A stretch of DNA of 32,345 bases, from NCBI GenBank assembly GCA_003427395.1, contig BFEA01000376.1, forward strand, positions 1,175,890 to 1,208,234, given 5' to 3'. Positions within the stretch are counted from its first letter, which is position 1. Every line of letters begins with the position of its first letter. Origin of the DNA: Chara braunii. Its lineage: Eukaryota; Streptophyta; Charophyceae; Charales; Characeae. Shown one piece after another: positions 1-11,320 of the stretch. The notes beneath the pieces are model-generated. The model made no database searches. It was not told where the DNA came from and saw only the letters and a program-made list of their open reading frames with translations. The translations under genes and the position numbers were made by a program.

Positions 1-170
1 GACGACGACGACGACGACGACGGCGAAGAAGAAGAAGAAGAAGAAGAAGAAAAAGAAGATAAAAAGAAGAAGAAAAGAACGAAGAGAAAGAAGATGAAGA
101 AGATAATTGGAAGAAGAAGGGGAAGAAGAAAAGAGTAATAATTAAAATTAAAAATAAAAATAAAATTGTC
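1..170. repeat. GAC/GAA simple repeat and purine-rich tract
   Basis: The window opens with (GAC)n, passes into (GAA)n and then a degenerate purine-rich run ending in an AT-rich stretch. Open frames across it are low complexity and are not genes. Confidence 0.9.
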
Positions 171-195
171 GTCGATTACTTATCTGCGCAGAGGT

Positions 196-396
196 AGCAA
201 CGACGATGTCGAGGATGGCATGGCGCGGCGACGAGGACGACGGGCACGGCGATGGTGACATGGCACGACGACGACGATCGCGGCGGTGACGATGATGACG
301 TGGCACGACGATGACGATGATGACGTGGCATGGCGGCGAAGATCACGACGATGACGTTGATGATGGCCAGGTGGTGATGGCGAAGCAGGGTGGGTC
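196..396. repeat. Degenerate GACGATGACG-type repeat
   Basis: Short GAC, GAT and GGC units recur throughout, with recurring GACGTGGCA pieces. The minus-strand frames here translate to His/Arg/Ser/Val-rich low-complexity peptides with no domain, so I treat the stretch as an expanded and decayed microsatellite. Confidence 0.7.
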
Positions 397-1770
397 GGGC
401 GGGTTCGAACCGCTCCGATATCAGTGTGACGGGACTGAGGCAACGAGGCTGGGAGAGAGAGGGAGAGAGTGAGAGTACACACACACACTCACTCAACTCG
501 ACGCAGACTCGACACGACTCGAGGGACGCAGACACGAAGTGGCAAAGTCGCGTCAAAGTCTTGGATTTCCGAACACAATGTCAAAGCAAGTCACACTGAG
601 TACGAGTACAGCAGAGAACAGGTACCAGACTGCCCCGTACCGTACGGGGAGCCGATATAAGTACCGGTGACATGTACGGTACCAGGGGCAATTCTGCAAA
701 GGCCCCGGGGGCAGAACTGAAAAATGCGGTATTTGAAAGTGGCGCCCGAATTGCAGCATGGCGCCAGTTGTCCAAAATCCTACGGTACCAAAGGAGGGGT
801 TTGGAAAAAGGGTGCCAGGCCGAAAACGGGATGCAGCCGAAACAGCAAATAGATAGACCAGGGATCAAGCCCTGGCGGAGTCTGTAACAAGGGAAGGTCC
901 CAGCAAACAAAACAAAACAACAAAAAAAACTATGCCAGAATTTTATTTTTTATTTTTTTTGGCCCAGCCGGACAAGTGGCCCCGGGCCACTTTGGTAGCC
1001 TAGATAATATGGCAGTACATGGTTTAGACTTGGTTCAGCTACAGTGCCATAGAGTCATTTTATATGCCCCTCCTCTGCCATCAAGGTTGCGAAGCCAGCT
1101 ATACGCTTGGAGGACTGATATGCAGAGGTGAACAGAGGGGAGATCAATCGGGCACAGGGAACGGGTAGTAGATTGAATCCAAAGACAAATCAGGGCATGT
1201 ACTTACGTGAGTGTCACTGCAAGTGGCAATCCTTCTGGCACAGAGACAACAACAATCGTGACCTGCAAAATGAGACCACGCACTGAGACATTCAGTTATA
1301 CAATGAGACATCTTCTTCTTTTTCTGTTTTTTAAAACACATGTGCCCCTTCTATTCTTGGGGGCGTCAGTCCGGTTGCTTATCACCAGCAAACACGTTTA
1401 TACAGAAAGATAGAAAATTGATCCAGAGGAAAAGTGTCAGCCACCCTTCTAACTCTAGCCGCTCACCCAAGGGGAGGGGCTGCCCAAAGGCCACTCTCCC
1501 CCCGTACCATTGCTCATTTGCCAGGGTTCACTTGCTGGCATCTTCTATATCCATCCCTTCCATTTCCATCATGCTGCACAGCAAGGCCCTACATTTTGTG
1601 AACACTAGGGTAACATGACTCGTGTATATTCTATCCTGATAAGAACGACCCTTGTGGGTTTTCTTTTCCTCACAAACTTTGTGGAATGATTGTGAAACCA
1701 GAAACATCTAAGACAATTTGTTATTTTCTTTTGTTTTGTTTGAAATTATGAATTTCGTATTTAAAGGTTG
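397..1770. other. No gene recognised; small palindrome and hairpin
   Basis: No convincing coding region. A 17-nt perfect palindrome, CCCCGTAC-C-GTACGGGG, lies at 633-649. Near 860-880 a CCAGGG/CCCTGG hairpin stands before an A-rich stretch (about 906-931), which could be the end of a small retroposon but is too short to class. Frames at 581-910 and 1144-1618 resemble nothing I know. Confidence 0.6.
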
Positions 1771-1800
1771 GAAACCGGGTCCAGCGTCCCTTACAACAAT
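1771..1800. repeat. Dispersed repeat fragment, CCAGCGTCCC type
   Basis: The stretch GAAACCGGGTCCAGCGTCCC is matched near 26748-26770 (GGGAACCGGGCCCAGCGTCCC-like) and more distantly near 29807-29830. The two later copies sit next to oligo-T runs, so this is probably a fragment of the same SINE-like family with its tail lost. Confidence 0.5.
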
Positions 1801-1916
1801 GGGGCAAGCCTACTATCTCAGCTGGTGAACCCTCAGCATGCCGCAGGAGGCCATGGGAGTCCCACGTCTTCCATCCGGACTTATTGTTCCCACCTGTTAT
1901 ATGACTATTTTTTTAA

Positions 1917-2022
1917 ATGTTTGGTGCAGCACTTCCTTTTCTGATGTTGGTGTTCTTATGAATATCTTTTGAAATGGTTGGTGCAGCACTTCCTTTTGAA
2001 ATGGTTGGTGCAGCACCTCCAG
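1917..2022. repeat. 27-bp tandem repeat around GGTGCAGCAC
   Basis: Two adjacent units begin at 1970 and 1997 (TGAAATGGTTGGTGCAGCAC then a TTCCTTT-like tail). A third diverged unit starts near 1917. The block is AT-rich and non-coding. Confidence 0.75.
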
Positions 2023-2547
2023 AGGTTGATGAGAGTTATCCAATGTTCTCTTTTTTTGCTTGTGGAAGGAGGTCAGAGAGTAAATCAGTGTTGTGTTCTT
2101 AGCAAGGCACATGTGTTTGTGTGCGGCCGCATGTAGGCAGGTGTACGCTGTCAAAGACAACCTACATGTAGGCATGCAGCTCAATTTCACAAAATACTAA
2201 AATAGTAGTTGGGTAGGGAAGTTCAACATGCCTGTAACACGGTTCTGAATTATAATTGAAAATTGTCAGTTGGATCATCACATGCAGCACAAAAGATATA
2301 CAGAAATAAAGAGGCCGATGAACACACCCAGAACAAAAACAGATTTTAAATTTTAACATCATTTTATCAGATATTCCATTTTTTGTCAAAGATTCAAAAC
2401 TTCTGAACAGTTTTTTCTTCCCTTTATTTTTAAATCTGAGATGGAACGGTTCCGCTTAAAAGTCTGCAAACATTGGGGGGGTTCCAGGGGGGAGGTGCGG
2501 TCGAGTGGATCAGCCCTCTCCTGCATGCACAGTTCTAGGGCTCTTCT

Positions 2548-2670
2548 GACTCCTGTGTGACGCAAACCGGCGGGTCCCTGAACCACGGATGAGGGAGAGA
2601 GAGGTAAGCTCCAGTCATCTCCGAATGGACTCCTGGGTGACGCGGACGGGAGGGCCCTCGAACCGCGCAT
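2548..2670. repeat. Two direct copies about 80 bp apart
   Basis: A segment beginning GACTCCTGTGTGACGC at 2548 recurs near 2628 as GACTCCTGGGTGACGC. Both continue into a GGG..CC..GAACC-like stretch. No gene is seen in the surrounding sequence. Confidence 0.65.
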
Positions 2671-3883
2671 GCTGGCAAGGGCTGATGGGCTCTATACAGC
2701 GCGAGGATCCAGGTTGGATTTCCTCTTTCCGCAAATTGAAACGATAAAATCCAGCTCAGTTGTTTTTGGGAAAACGACGGCTGGAGGATAGGGAGGGGTA
2801 TCCCATCACCTCCTTGACCCCTCTAAACTCCAGAGGTGGCCCATCTACTGGCCATTCGACCCTCCTTCAGTTTTGGCGCACAGCCATTAGGTCTTGCCCA
2901 TGGCTCTCGTATGTCCCATCATAAGGGGGGTGCCACATAGAGTAGGCAAAAATTACACTGGAGTAAATGTTATTGCAAACGTACCGTGATCGAGAAATAG
3001 TGAATGATTTTGTTTGCAGTCTCCTTGCGATCGTCTAGTTGACCTTTTATGCTGTACCTGCACACTAACAAAAGGATAGCAACTCAGAGAAAAGAAAAAT
3101 CTTACCCTTTCCAGACATTGGCACACCTGTTCATGGGGACAATCTTGCTGAAGTTGCTCTACATTTACTTGGTCTCAAACTCTCAGAGAGGATCTTGAGT
3201 TCTTTGTGTGCATCCGGGCAGCATCCCATAATATTCCCCTACCTTTTTTTCCCCCAAAAAAGGCAGGCCCTTATGGTCCCGGCTCCTTATCCATTCTGTG
3301 GAGCATCAGTGCAGTTCCTTTTCCTCCAGCAAGTCGTGCATTACAACATCAACACCCACAAGCTTTCCTTCCGTTTGTCCGAAGGACCCCTGACCAGCAT
3401 TGATTACTCCCCGTATCAGGAGGATTGACTGTCAGCTTGCCTTCTCATGAAACCCTCTCAGATTCCACATTAAATCTGCCATATATAACTCTCATAAGAA
3501 GAATCCTGAGTCCGCACTTTACACGCTGTCTGTAGCTGCTCTGGACAGCCTTGGCCCCTGCTCTTCTTCCCCTCTTGATGATGCCTTCATTTATCACCAT
3601 CCCTGTCGTGTAGGACTCAGAGACCGCTCATGTGGGATCTCTTGTCTCCCCTGTGTTGCATCGGAGTTATGCCAATCTTTCCAACACAGGTTGTTTGCAT
3701 GGATGCCTTCCACCTTGTAGCACATTTTGGCTGAGTAATCTGAGATAGGTATAACGTTACTGCTTCTTCTGTTCTTTCCTATCCTCCACCCCCATTCTAC
3801 TGGACCAAACTCCACATCCTGGATTGACGAGCTGATCTGAAAAAAGGGCTTGGGCCATTGCTCCATGACTCTTATCTTGCGTA
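2671..3883. other. No gene recognised upstream of the retroelement
   Basis: Frames here are short and lack domains. The best minus-strand frame (3594-3866, 90 codons) does not resemble a known family. No long terminal repeat or primer-binding site was identified, so the 5' limit of the retroelement downstream is unknown. Confidence 0.5.
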
Positions 3884-3919
3884 GAGTGTAGACATTCAGG
3901 GTGACTTCTTCTGGGTCTT

Positions 3920-5028
3920 TACTACGAGCGGGAACAAGAGTTGATACGGCAGATGCGAGAAAACGCGGAGAATGGGCCGTGCCGTATCACCCCTAAAACA
4001 GAGAAGGCGCTGATTATAGGGGAGCCTGGATTCCGGTGCAGGAAGAGAGGCTTATGGTGGAAACCATAAGAGGAAGGCACGCTGCGTATGCCTTCAGTGA
4101 TGATGAGAGAGGTCGTCTGGACGTGGATATAATCTCGATGATCAGGATACACACCGTGCCTCACGAGCCATGGAACTTGCGAGGTGCACGGTATCCTAAT
4201 CCAACTGATGAAGAAAAGGTAGTCAAATACCTTGATGGAAAAATCCGCACACATGTGGCAGATTACTTGAGTGGACCGTATGCATCCCCTTGGTTTTGCT
4301 TTGTCAAACCCAATGGGACCTTGAGGTGGGTACAGGATTTGCAGCGCTTGAACGCTGTAACAGTGAGGGACGCAGGTGGTCTCCCCAACCCTGATGCGCT
4401 TTCAGAGGCCTGCGCTGGGAGGGCGATAATATCTCTCATAGATTTATATTCAGGTAACGACCAATTTCCTGTATACCCATCTGACAGACCCATGACGGCT
4501 ATGCATACTCCTCGAGGGTTGATCCATATGAACATCGCATCGCAAGGGTGGACGAATGCGGTTGCCATGGTCCAGAGGCACATGGTGAGGGCAATGCAGC
4601 CCATAAGTCCTCACATTACGCAGCCTTATATTGACGATCTGGCCGTGAAAGGGCCTAAGGAGAAGGATGAGCAGGAGGTGAGACCGAGAATCGGGCGCTT
4701 TGTCTGGGACCATGTGCAAGACTTGTGCAGGGTCCTGGACCTACTAAAGGAGCATAACCTCACTGCCAGTGGGCCGAAATCGAGGCACTGCATGAGCGGG
4801 GCCACTATCTTAGGGTTTGTGTGCGACGAGAGGGGTCGTCGACCAGATACTAAGAAGACCAACAAGATCCTCGAATGGCCAACACCGTTCGAGACTATCA
4901 CAGAGGTAAGCAGCTTCCTGGGCACATGCGGATTCTGGAGGATCTTCATAAAGGGGTTTGCGGCGAAGACTGAGCAATCGCGAAAGCTTGTGCGTCAGGG
5001 CAAAGATTGGGAGTGGGGAGATAGGTAA
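3920..5028 (+). pseudogene. pol: Ty3/gypsy reverse transcriptase domain (broken pol)
   Basis: This is the RNA-directed DNA polymerase part of pol. The frame from 4036 gives about 330 residues. D136 lies in SLIDLYSG, and the catalytic box YIDD is at residues 198-201, so all three metal-binding aspartates are present. The QGW motif is present but follows Ser where Pro is usual (ASQGWTN). The thumb-like GFVCDERGRRPD and the LGTCGFWR stretch follow. Sequence reading YYEREQEL from 3920 lies in another frame, so a frameshift near 4035 separates it from the main frame. A TAA at 5026 ends the frame, and the same frame resumes directly after it as RNase H sequence. The 4036 ATG is therefore not a true start. 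Confidence 0.9.
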
Positions 5029-6141
5029 GAGTCGGTAATAGAAGGTCTGAAGAAAGAATTTGAGGAAGGAGGTCTAGTACTGGGGGTACCGGATCATGCA
5101 GCGGTGATGACCAAACCTTTCATTGTTGAAACAAACGCAAGACCAACTGCTTTAGGAGGTGTGTTGATTCAACAAGATCCCAATGGAGAGGAACGACCGC
5201 TAAGGTTTGAGAGTTGGATGCTTAATACAGCTGACAGGAACTACTCTCAGTTTAAGCGTGAAACCTTGACAGTTCTTCACTGTTTAAGGATTTTCAGAGA
5301 TTACCTCTTCGGCAACAGGTTTGTACCGAGGGTGGACCCGACTGCTCTAGTTGGGTCTCTCAAGAACTTCGCTCCTTCGGATCCGACTATCGCCAGGTGG
5401 CTAACATACATCTGGATGTTCGACTTCGAGTTGGAGCGGATTCCGGGGAACAACAATAGAGCGGATGGGCTGAGTCAAGTCGACTGGGACAAGAATAGCC
5501 AAGGAGTGATCGAGGATACTCCACCAGTCGACGGGTTCCTGGACAGTGAGGAGGATGTGAGACTTCACATCAACTCCTGGTCATTGGCCGTGGGTAACTA
5601 TGTTACTCCGAGGCGACCTGTGTGGCTTGCGCCACCAAGACATGTACAACGACCAGACCTAGTCCTTAAGCCCTATATTGAAGAAGACTCTTGGGGAATG
5701 CCAGGTGTGGATTGGATGATGGATCTGGCCTTAGCAGGCAAGTACCAATTACACGAGGACCTGCTAACAATTGAGGATGGGGCGCTGCAGGTAGGCAAGC
5801 ACGAGAAAGTGATAGGTGGGGTGTATCTACTGGCAAATGCGTTGCTTCAGGAAGAGGTGGTCAGGAATACGGTGCAAGGTCAGGAAGAGGGTGATAATGT
5901 GATCCACGAGAGAGAAGACGACGATTTTGAGGAAGGTGAGATTAAGGAAGCGTTTCGAGCAGAGGAATATGAGGGAGTATACCTTGAACTCGGAATGCTT
6001 CTTTCATGTGAAATGAGGGAACGGGACGCTTGCGCAAGAGTTCTGAAGATGAGGCCGAGCTTTCTAGCGAGGGATGGCCACCTGTTCATGAGAAGCAAAG
6101 GGAAGGCTCCCAGAAGAGTAGTCTGCGGCGTCGCTCGCTAG
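5029..6141 (+). pseudogene. pol: Ty3/gypsy RNase H and linker region (broken pol)
   Basis: This continues the RT frame after one stop codon. FIVETNARPTALGGVL (about 5119-5166) is the start of the Ty3-type RNase H; Asn (codon 5134-5136) stands where the first catalytic Asp is expected. NYSQFKRETL, WLTYIWMFDFELERIPG and NNNRADGLS follow, as is usual for this family. The second half, rich in Glu and Asp, is the linker to integrase. A TAG at 6139 interrupts the frame. The Asp-to-Asn change would be expected to kill RNase H activity even without the stops. Confidence 0.88.
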
Positions 6142-7241
6142 ATCGACGTTATGGCAACACTGCACGATGGTACGGCGGGTGGTCACAAAAGCACGGATAC
6201 GACATACCTCAAGATACATGAACTGTACTATTGGGATGGCATGAGACAGATGATCGATGATTACTGTAAATCCTGTGTACCATGCCAGGAGCGATCCTCT
6301 CTTAGACCTAGGGAGCTGCTTTACCCAAGGTATGTTCGTGAAGTTGGAGCGGTCGTACACCTGGATGTGTTGGCAATGCCGCTGGGAATATAGGGAGTTA
6401 CAACTTTATCTTTGATGCGCGGGACAACCTCTCTGGATTTGTAGATGGCAGGGCCATTCGCACGAAGACTGGGGAGACGCTGGCCCGATGCATTGAAGAA
6501 TATTATCTCCGTTACCCCTTTGTCTCCAGGTTTGTGATGGATAGAGGATCCGAGTTTACCTGTGCGGAAGTAAAGACTCTTTTGAAGAAGTATGGGGTAA
6601 TCGCCGAGTACACTACTGCGGCGCACCCTCAAGCTAATGCACCTGTGGAGAGAGGGCATAACACCATCACAAATCTTCTTGCCAAATGGACCGATGGTAG
6701 ACCCAATCAGTGGCCGAATTTTCTAAGGGTCGCTTTCTTCGTGGATAATATTACTGTCAGGAGAAACACCGGCTATGCACCGACCACATTATGGTATGGC
6801 AGGCACGCAACGTTTCTTATCGAGAGCTTCCTGAAAACTTGGAGACGGGAAGACCTCGAGACTAATCTGACGTTTGAAGAACTGCTTGACTCAAGGGCAC
6901 ATCAGATTGGCGCTATAGAAGACAGGATTGAGGAGGCGGCCAGTAGGACGGCTTACAGCCGTACCAAGGACAAGTTCAAGTGGGATAACATGGCAAGGGT
7001 AAGGAGAGAACCCCTCAAGGTGGGACACATTGTGCTGCTGTATGACTCATCCCTGGAGAAGCAGTGGTCACAGAAGTTAGACAAGAGGTGGTTGGGACCG
7101 TACAGGGTCACCAGGTGTGGTGAGCATGGAGCCTACTAGATTGAGGAGTTGAATGGGACGGCATGGGAGGACTGGGTGTCAGGCTCGAGGCTGAGGAAGT
7201 TTGTGGCTCAAGACGAGGTGAGCATGGACCGCACCAGTTAG
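6142..7241 (+). pseudogene. pol: Ty3/gypsy integrase (broken pol)
   Basis: The N-terminal zinc-binding part shows H (6163), H (6184) and CKSC followed by VPC. The catalytic core has D in HLDVLAMP (6364), D in FVMDRGSEF (6540) and E in NAPVERGHN (6648). The last two are 35 residues apart, the classic D,35-E spacing. A frame change near 6393 lies between the first and second D. Downstream GPYRVTRCGEHGAY is typical of the C-terminal SH3-like part. A TAG at 7137 interrupts it, and homology continues in frame to the stop at 7239-7241. No chromodomain was recognised. Confidence 0.88.
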
Positions 7242-7500
7242 AGTCGCTTTCTGAGCACGTTATATAGAAACATTAATGTAAGTAGAATGTATAGGCTATT
7301 GTCCTCAGTAAAATAGCGTGACAGGTTGTGACTTCCTGGCTAGACTCGTGTATGTATGCATACGTAGATAGGCAGATAGTTGGGATAGCTGTGGGAGGGC
7401 TATATCTGTCTCCTGTTGTGTCTATCCAACCTGCTTACCCTCTGTGTGCTCTTGTTTGTCTCCTTCTTGTTGTGCAGGTTTAACACCGCTTGGGGCAGCC
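7242..7500 (+). other. Spacer between pol and gag-like pieces
   Basis: Non-coding. The last 60 bases form a pyrimidine-rich stretch ending in TTGTGCAG at 7470-7477, resembling a 3' splice site just before the gag-like ATG at 7501. If the two pieces come from tandem copies this could hold a short or decayed LTR and leader, but I see no clear TG..CA boundaries or tRNA-complementary site. Confidence 0.3.
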
Positions 7501-8022
7501 ATGCCAAGAGGGAGGGTAGGGGCAGAGCTAGTGGAAACCCCTCAGGAGGCGACCAGATAGAGGGCCTTGAAGGGGGGTCAGGAATCGGCTATGCCTCAGG
7601 ATATGCCTCTGGTTGCAGGCCTACGAGACGCATTGGGATCTTGGGCCACTGGTTCGGGGCCAGAGGGACGTGTCGGCGAGCAGGTGGTGCCAACAGACGA
7701 GAGAACAGTCTGCCCTACTTCCCCAGAGGTCCCACTACAGGAGGTCACGAGCAAGATCTCAACAGTCCCGTCATCAATACCTTCGCAGGAAGGAGACAAG
7801 ATGTCGCAGAAGAAGATTGGCAAATGCTTCTACTATAAGAAGGGCAAGCATCAATCTAACGACTGCCCCTAGAGCCTCAAGGACGACACAAATGGTTTGA
7901 CCACCAGAGAGTCATCTGGAGTATGGAGAGATAGGAATGGAATCCTGGTACCTAAGACTTGTGATGGGGTGAGGGCGCAGTTGTATAGGCAGCTGCAGGA
8001 GAGCATGAGTGATCAGGAGTAG
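7501..8022 (+). pseudogene. gag: gag-like fragment with damaged zinc knuckle
   Basis: One frame runs from the ATG at 7501 to the TAG at 8020-8022, broken by TAG at 7558 and 7870. Residues KCFYYKKGKHQSNDCP (7822-7869) fit the retroviral-type zinc knuckle C-x2-C-x4-H-x4-C, except that the second Cys is Tyr (codon 7834). The stretch after the 7870 stop, including GVRAQLYRQLQESM, looks like the continuation of the same protein. Gag proteins bind and package element RNA; this copy lacks one zinc ligand and cannot be translated whole. Assignment rests on the knuckle and its position. Confidence 0.6.
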
Positions 8023-9065
8023 GATTTTCTAATAAGGTCCGGAAAGGTCTGAGTTTAGTATGCGTGAGGCATCTCTGACCCTCTGACTGATGGTTACTTG
8101 TATATAGGAGGATACATGGAGGATTGGATCAGACCCATGTGCATCAGCAAGTTGAACCAGTAATAAGATGTATGCTTTCGCGTTATAGACTTTTTGTACA
8201 TAAGACAACACTATGTGTAATTCTGACTATTTTTCTCTTTTTCGCTAGGTGTGGTGTGGAATGTTAAAGACCTTTGTGTAAAGTTATGGTTTTCTTACCA
8301 TCTAGAGTAGAGTGACGCTCATGAGTAAGGAGTGACTATCGATTTCTGATACCTTGGTACCCGGATACCTTGATTCTTTGTTGGATACTATGATCCCTTG
8401 TTGGATACCTGAACTCTTTGTACGATACTGATTTTTTTTTTGATAAGGACGGATCCTTTGCTCATTGCAGGGCCCCATATCCTGTGTGCATATGTGAGTC
8501 ATAAACCTTGTCTTTTTGTTGTGTATGGTGTGTCACACTCACTCTCAGTTTGTGGACTTGCCCATGTGGATGATGGTGTGATGAGAGATGAATGTTATGA
8601 AATGAATTGATCTGCGGTTTCTTCCGCTATACTTGCGCATCCGGGTCCTAGTGACAAGTGGAGCCCAAAGTATACTGGGAGAGGGTGCCCTTCATATTTT
8701 TGAGAAAGAGCTGGCATAATGTGTTTTGCACGGATGGAGTGAGGATGTATGGAAAGGTCACAGCCAAGGTTGTGTCTTCTGTGTGGCTCGGAAAAGAGAG
8801 AGGAAAGCCCAATGGCCAATTGGACCTTCTTAAAAGGATGAAATTTGTGAAGAGCACTCAAAAGAGGTGCTATAGTGATGATAAAATTTTGTGTGTATGT
8901 AAAGTCTGACAAGGAAAGGCCAAGAGGTTTGTGAGAATAATGGATGGAAATTTCTGGCAATTATGATGGAACTTTGGGAAAATATTTTGAGAGATGTCCC
9001 TAAAGGACGTATGACCTTGCCTACTCTTGATCGTAGTGAGGGAGGCACGACCCTGTGGAATTATT
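8023..9065. other. No gene recognised
   Basis: AT-rich sequence. An 83-codon plus frame (8658-8909) is open but matches no family I recognise. A short repeated phrase, GGATAC(C/T) followed by TTTGTT-like runs, recurs near 8350-8430. Possibly more retroelement debris. Confidence 0.45.
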
Positions 9066-9143
9066 GAGGATTTGGTTGAAATGGTTGAGAAAGGCACTAT
9101 CCCTCCACGTAGTCCCGTGGGCAGTTGGTATGTGATCCTTTGA
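9066..9143 (+). pseudogene. Possible reverse-transcriptase shard
   Basis: The frame from 9066 reads EDLVEMVEKGTIPPRSPVG and then SWYVIL. This resembles the segment before the first RT motif of Ty3/gypsy-type polymerases, where an E-K-G-I-I-x-P-S-x-S-P pattern is common. It ends at TGA (9141). The match is short and could be chance. Confidence 0.3.
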
Positions 9144-9939
9144 TTGTTCTCAAAGCTTTGGAAGAAAGTGTCAGACCACAATGAGGTCAGTCAAAGGGAC
9201 ATATTTTGTGAGGCCAAGCTAAGGGGCTATACCTAGCATCGATGGAACTGTAGAACCTAACTCCCAGCGAGGGCCGCTGACCGCCACAACCTGGCAGCGG
9301 GATTATGGCTTGCCAAAGGTTAAGTCTTGAAGGGTCGGCCACCCGGAGAGGTTTAGCTAGAGGGAAGGTCATTGGGGTCGATTAAGTCAAGAGTCGGGAC
9401 CCTTCGGGGTACCAAGATAGGAAGAGTTGCTTATCGTTGCGTAACCAACAAGGGCACCATCGTTACATAACAACGCGGTGGGTCGTGGATTCGGCGTGAT
9501 CGACCGTTCCATGGTGGGCCAAGATGGAGACCTGAAGCCACCTGTGTTAGACTCCAGGATGGCCGTTCATTATGATTGGATATCTAAGATGGTAGTATTA
9601 CCATTTGGGGACTAAAGATGCCCCATATTTTGAGAGGTCTCGGTTAGGGCCCGCGTCCTAAACCCCGTACGCGGGACGATGACTAAACAGGACACCCAAC
9701 AGTGAACCGGCAGATGTCTACGACGAAGGGTGAGGACTATCAACCTACTACCTTGGAGCGGGTAGTACGCTGTAGTATGGAACAAAGTATCCCCTAACTC
9801 CGAGGCCAGGACGTGGGAGACCCAGGTTGAAACCCTGGCAGAGGAACGCCGTGACGGGAGCAAGTTGATAAGAACACCTCGAACGGAATCGAGCCGGTGA
9901 GTCGGAATGGTTACTTCCTCGTCAGCAAATGTGGTTGTG
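9144..9939. other. Flank before the giant inverted repeat
   Basis: No gene. I could not find a partner for this stretch beyond the right arm, so I place the left limit of the inverted repeat near 9940. Local pairings occur, for example CCAGG/CCTGG around TTGAAA near 9812-9830, so the element may extend further left than I can show. Confidence 0.4.
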
Positions 9940-10158
9940 TTTATAGCTTTGATTGTTCGACGTGACGGGGACGTTGTCGAGCGCATCGATCCGGCACCGC
10001 ACGAGGCAGCGCGAGACCCTCCCGACAGCGTCACGCAGGAGTTGGATTAAATCCTTCGTCGCAAAATATACATGGAGCTTCCGCAAGCCGCTCCAACCGA
10101 GTGCGCCAACCATACCTCCCGCGAGCCCCTAAGACAGGGTAGGGCCTACGCGAGGCAC

Positions 10159-10253
10159 NNNNNNNNNNNNNNNNNNNNNNNNNNNNNNNNNNNNNNNNNN
10201 NNNNNNNNNNNNNNNNNNNNNNNNNNNNNNNNNNNNNNNNNNNNNNNNNNNNN
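10159..10253. other. Assembly gap (95 N) inside the left arm
   Basis: The flanks CGAGGCAC and TCACCTCCC match the right arm around 25870-25935, where the same interval is only a few tens of bases. The true sequence is therefore probably short, and local structure may have blocked sequencing. Confidence 0.95.
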
Positions 10254-10512
10254 TCACCTCCCTTCGGTGGGCGTATCCCCGCCGAGCTACCAGTCCACAG
10301 TACGAAAGCTAATCAGTTGCAATCGCAGAGGTGGACCAGCCGAGGGCGTTTCTCGTTCGCTGTAGCATAGGGGGTACGCGCGGTAATACGCCTCTATCGG
10401 ACCCGCACGCGAACCGAAATCCTGGGGGGGCTGAGGTCCCAAGCGCGACTCGTCGCCGGTCGACTAGGACGTATCCCACTCACCACGCATACACCACTTC
10501 ACAAACGCAAAA

Positions 10513-10546
10513 TAAAACACACACACACACATACACACACACACAT
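10513..10546. repeat. CA microsatellite in the left arm
   Basis: An imperfect (CA)n run. The matching place in the right arm (about 25590-25670) is GT-rich but irregular, consistent with decay or expansion after the arms separated. Confidence 0.8.
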
Positions 10547-11241
10547 CCAACAACGCGACAACACTCCTAGTCCCTTCAGTAGTCATCCCATAACTTTCCG
10601 ATGCGGAAATCGAATAGGAGTCGCGCGCGAGACTTAATATAAAACCGCGCAGACGTAGGGCTAACTCATATCGACTTGCAATGCAAGTGTACGCAGGCGG
10701 TCACAATGATGACGTACTATGTAGTACCCATACTCAGGCGGTCCTCATTAACCTCGAGGGTCGCATTCGACACTCAAGTGTCGGATGACACGCGCTTTGA
10801 GGGTTAATCTCTCGACGACACACCCTCTTCTGCACCCTGTGCAGAGTGGGTGGTACACAGGTCCATACCTGTGGTGGCAATTGTTTCTTACTGCCCTGGA
10901 GATAGGCCCCACTCCAGGCCTGGACAAAAGTCAAGGGGTTTGACTTTGACGGCTACCACGGACTACAACGTCCAACTATGTAAATCTTTAAAAAGCAAAA
11001 AAACAGTCTGAAGGCCCCCCTACCCCAAAAGTCATAACCTTGGGTGCCCTCTTTGGTTGGTACCGGCGGCCTATAATAATCCCAAACATTCGTGCATACA
11101 TGCGAGTCCCTTGATCTCATAACTTTTGAGTATTAGAACGGCGAAACGTCGCGCGAAGGGTTCTGCTATAAAGTCGCGCGGGTGCAGGCCGGTTCTATAC
11201 CAACCAACGATGCTAGTCATACATGGTAGTCGCGGATCCGG

Positions 11242-11320
11242 CCTCACGATATTGAATGGATGAAGGAATACATCGTGAGGACCCCTCACGATATTGAACT
11301 GCTGAAGGACATGTCGTTCA
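11242..11320. repeat. Hairpin plus 41-bp direct repeat
   Basis: CCTCACGAT (11242-11250) pairs perfectly with ATCGTGAGG (11272-11280) across a 21-nt loop beginning ATTGAA. The next 40 bases repeat the left half (CCTCACGATATTGAA), then continue with a diverged loop and right side. Confidence 0.75.

Larger units (their letters stand above)
3884..8022 (+). mobile_element. Decayed Ty3/gypsy LTR retrotransposon remnant(s)
   Basis: A plus-strand pol with reverse transcriptase, RNase H and integrase in Ty3/gypsy order is followed by a gag-like fragment. Pol carries stops at 5026, 6139 and 7137 and frame changes near 4035 and 6393, probably also near 3920. It cannot make an intact polyprotein. No LTR pair was found by eye. 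Gag lying after pol suggests two adjacent or nested copies, the tail of one and the head of another. The family resembles elements I associate with charophyte genomes, an attribution from memory. Confidence 0.85.

Noticed and set aside
395-425. tRNA gene at GGGTTCGAACCG
   Set aside because: It has a T-loop-like TTCGAA, but the flanking stem does not pair and no cloverleaf can be drawn on either strand.
5026-8022. Stop-codon reassignment (several in-frame TAG in the retroelement)
   Set aside because: Frameshifts, a lost zinc ligand and a changed RNase H residue in the same element point to ordinary decay.
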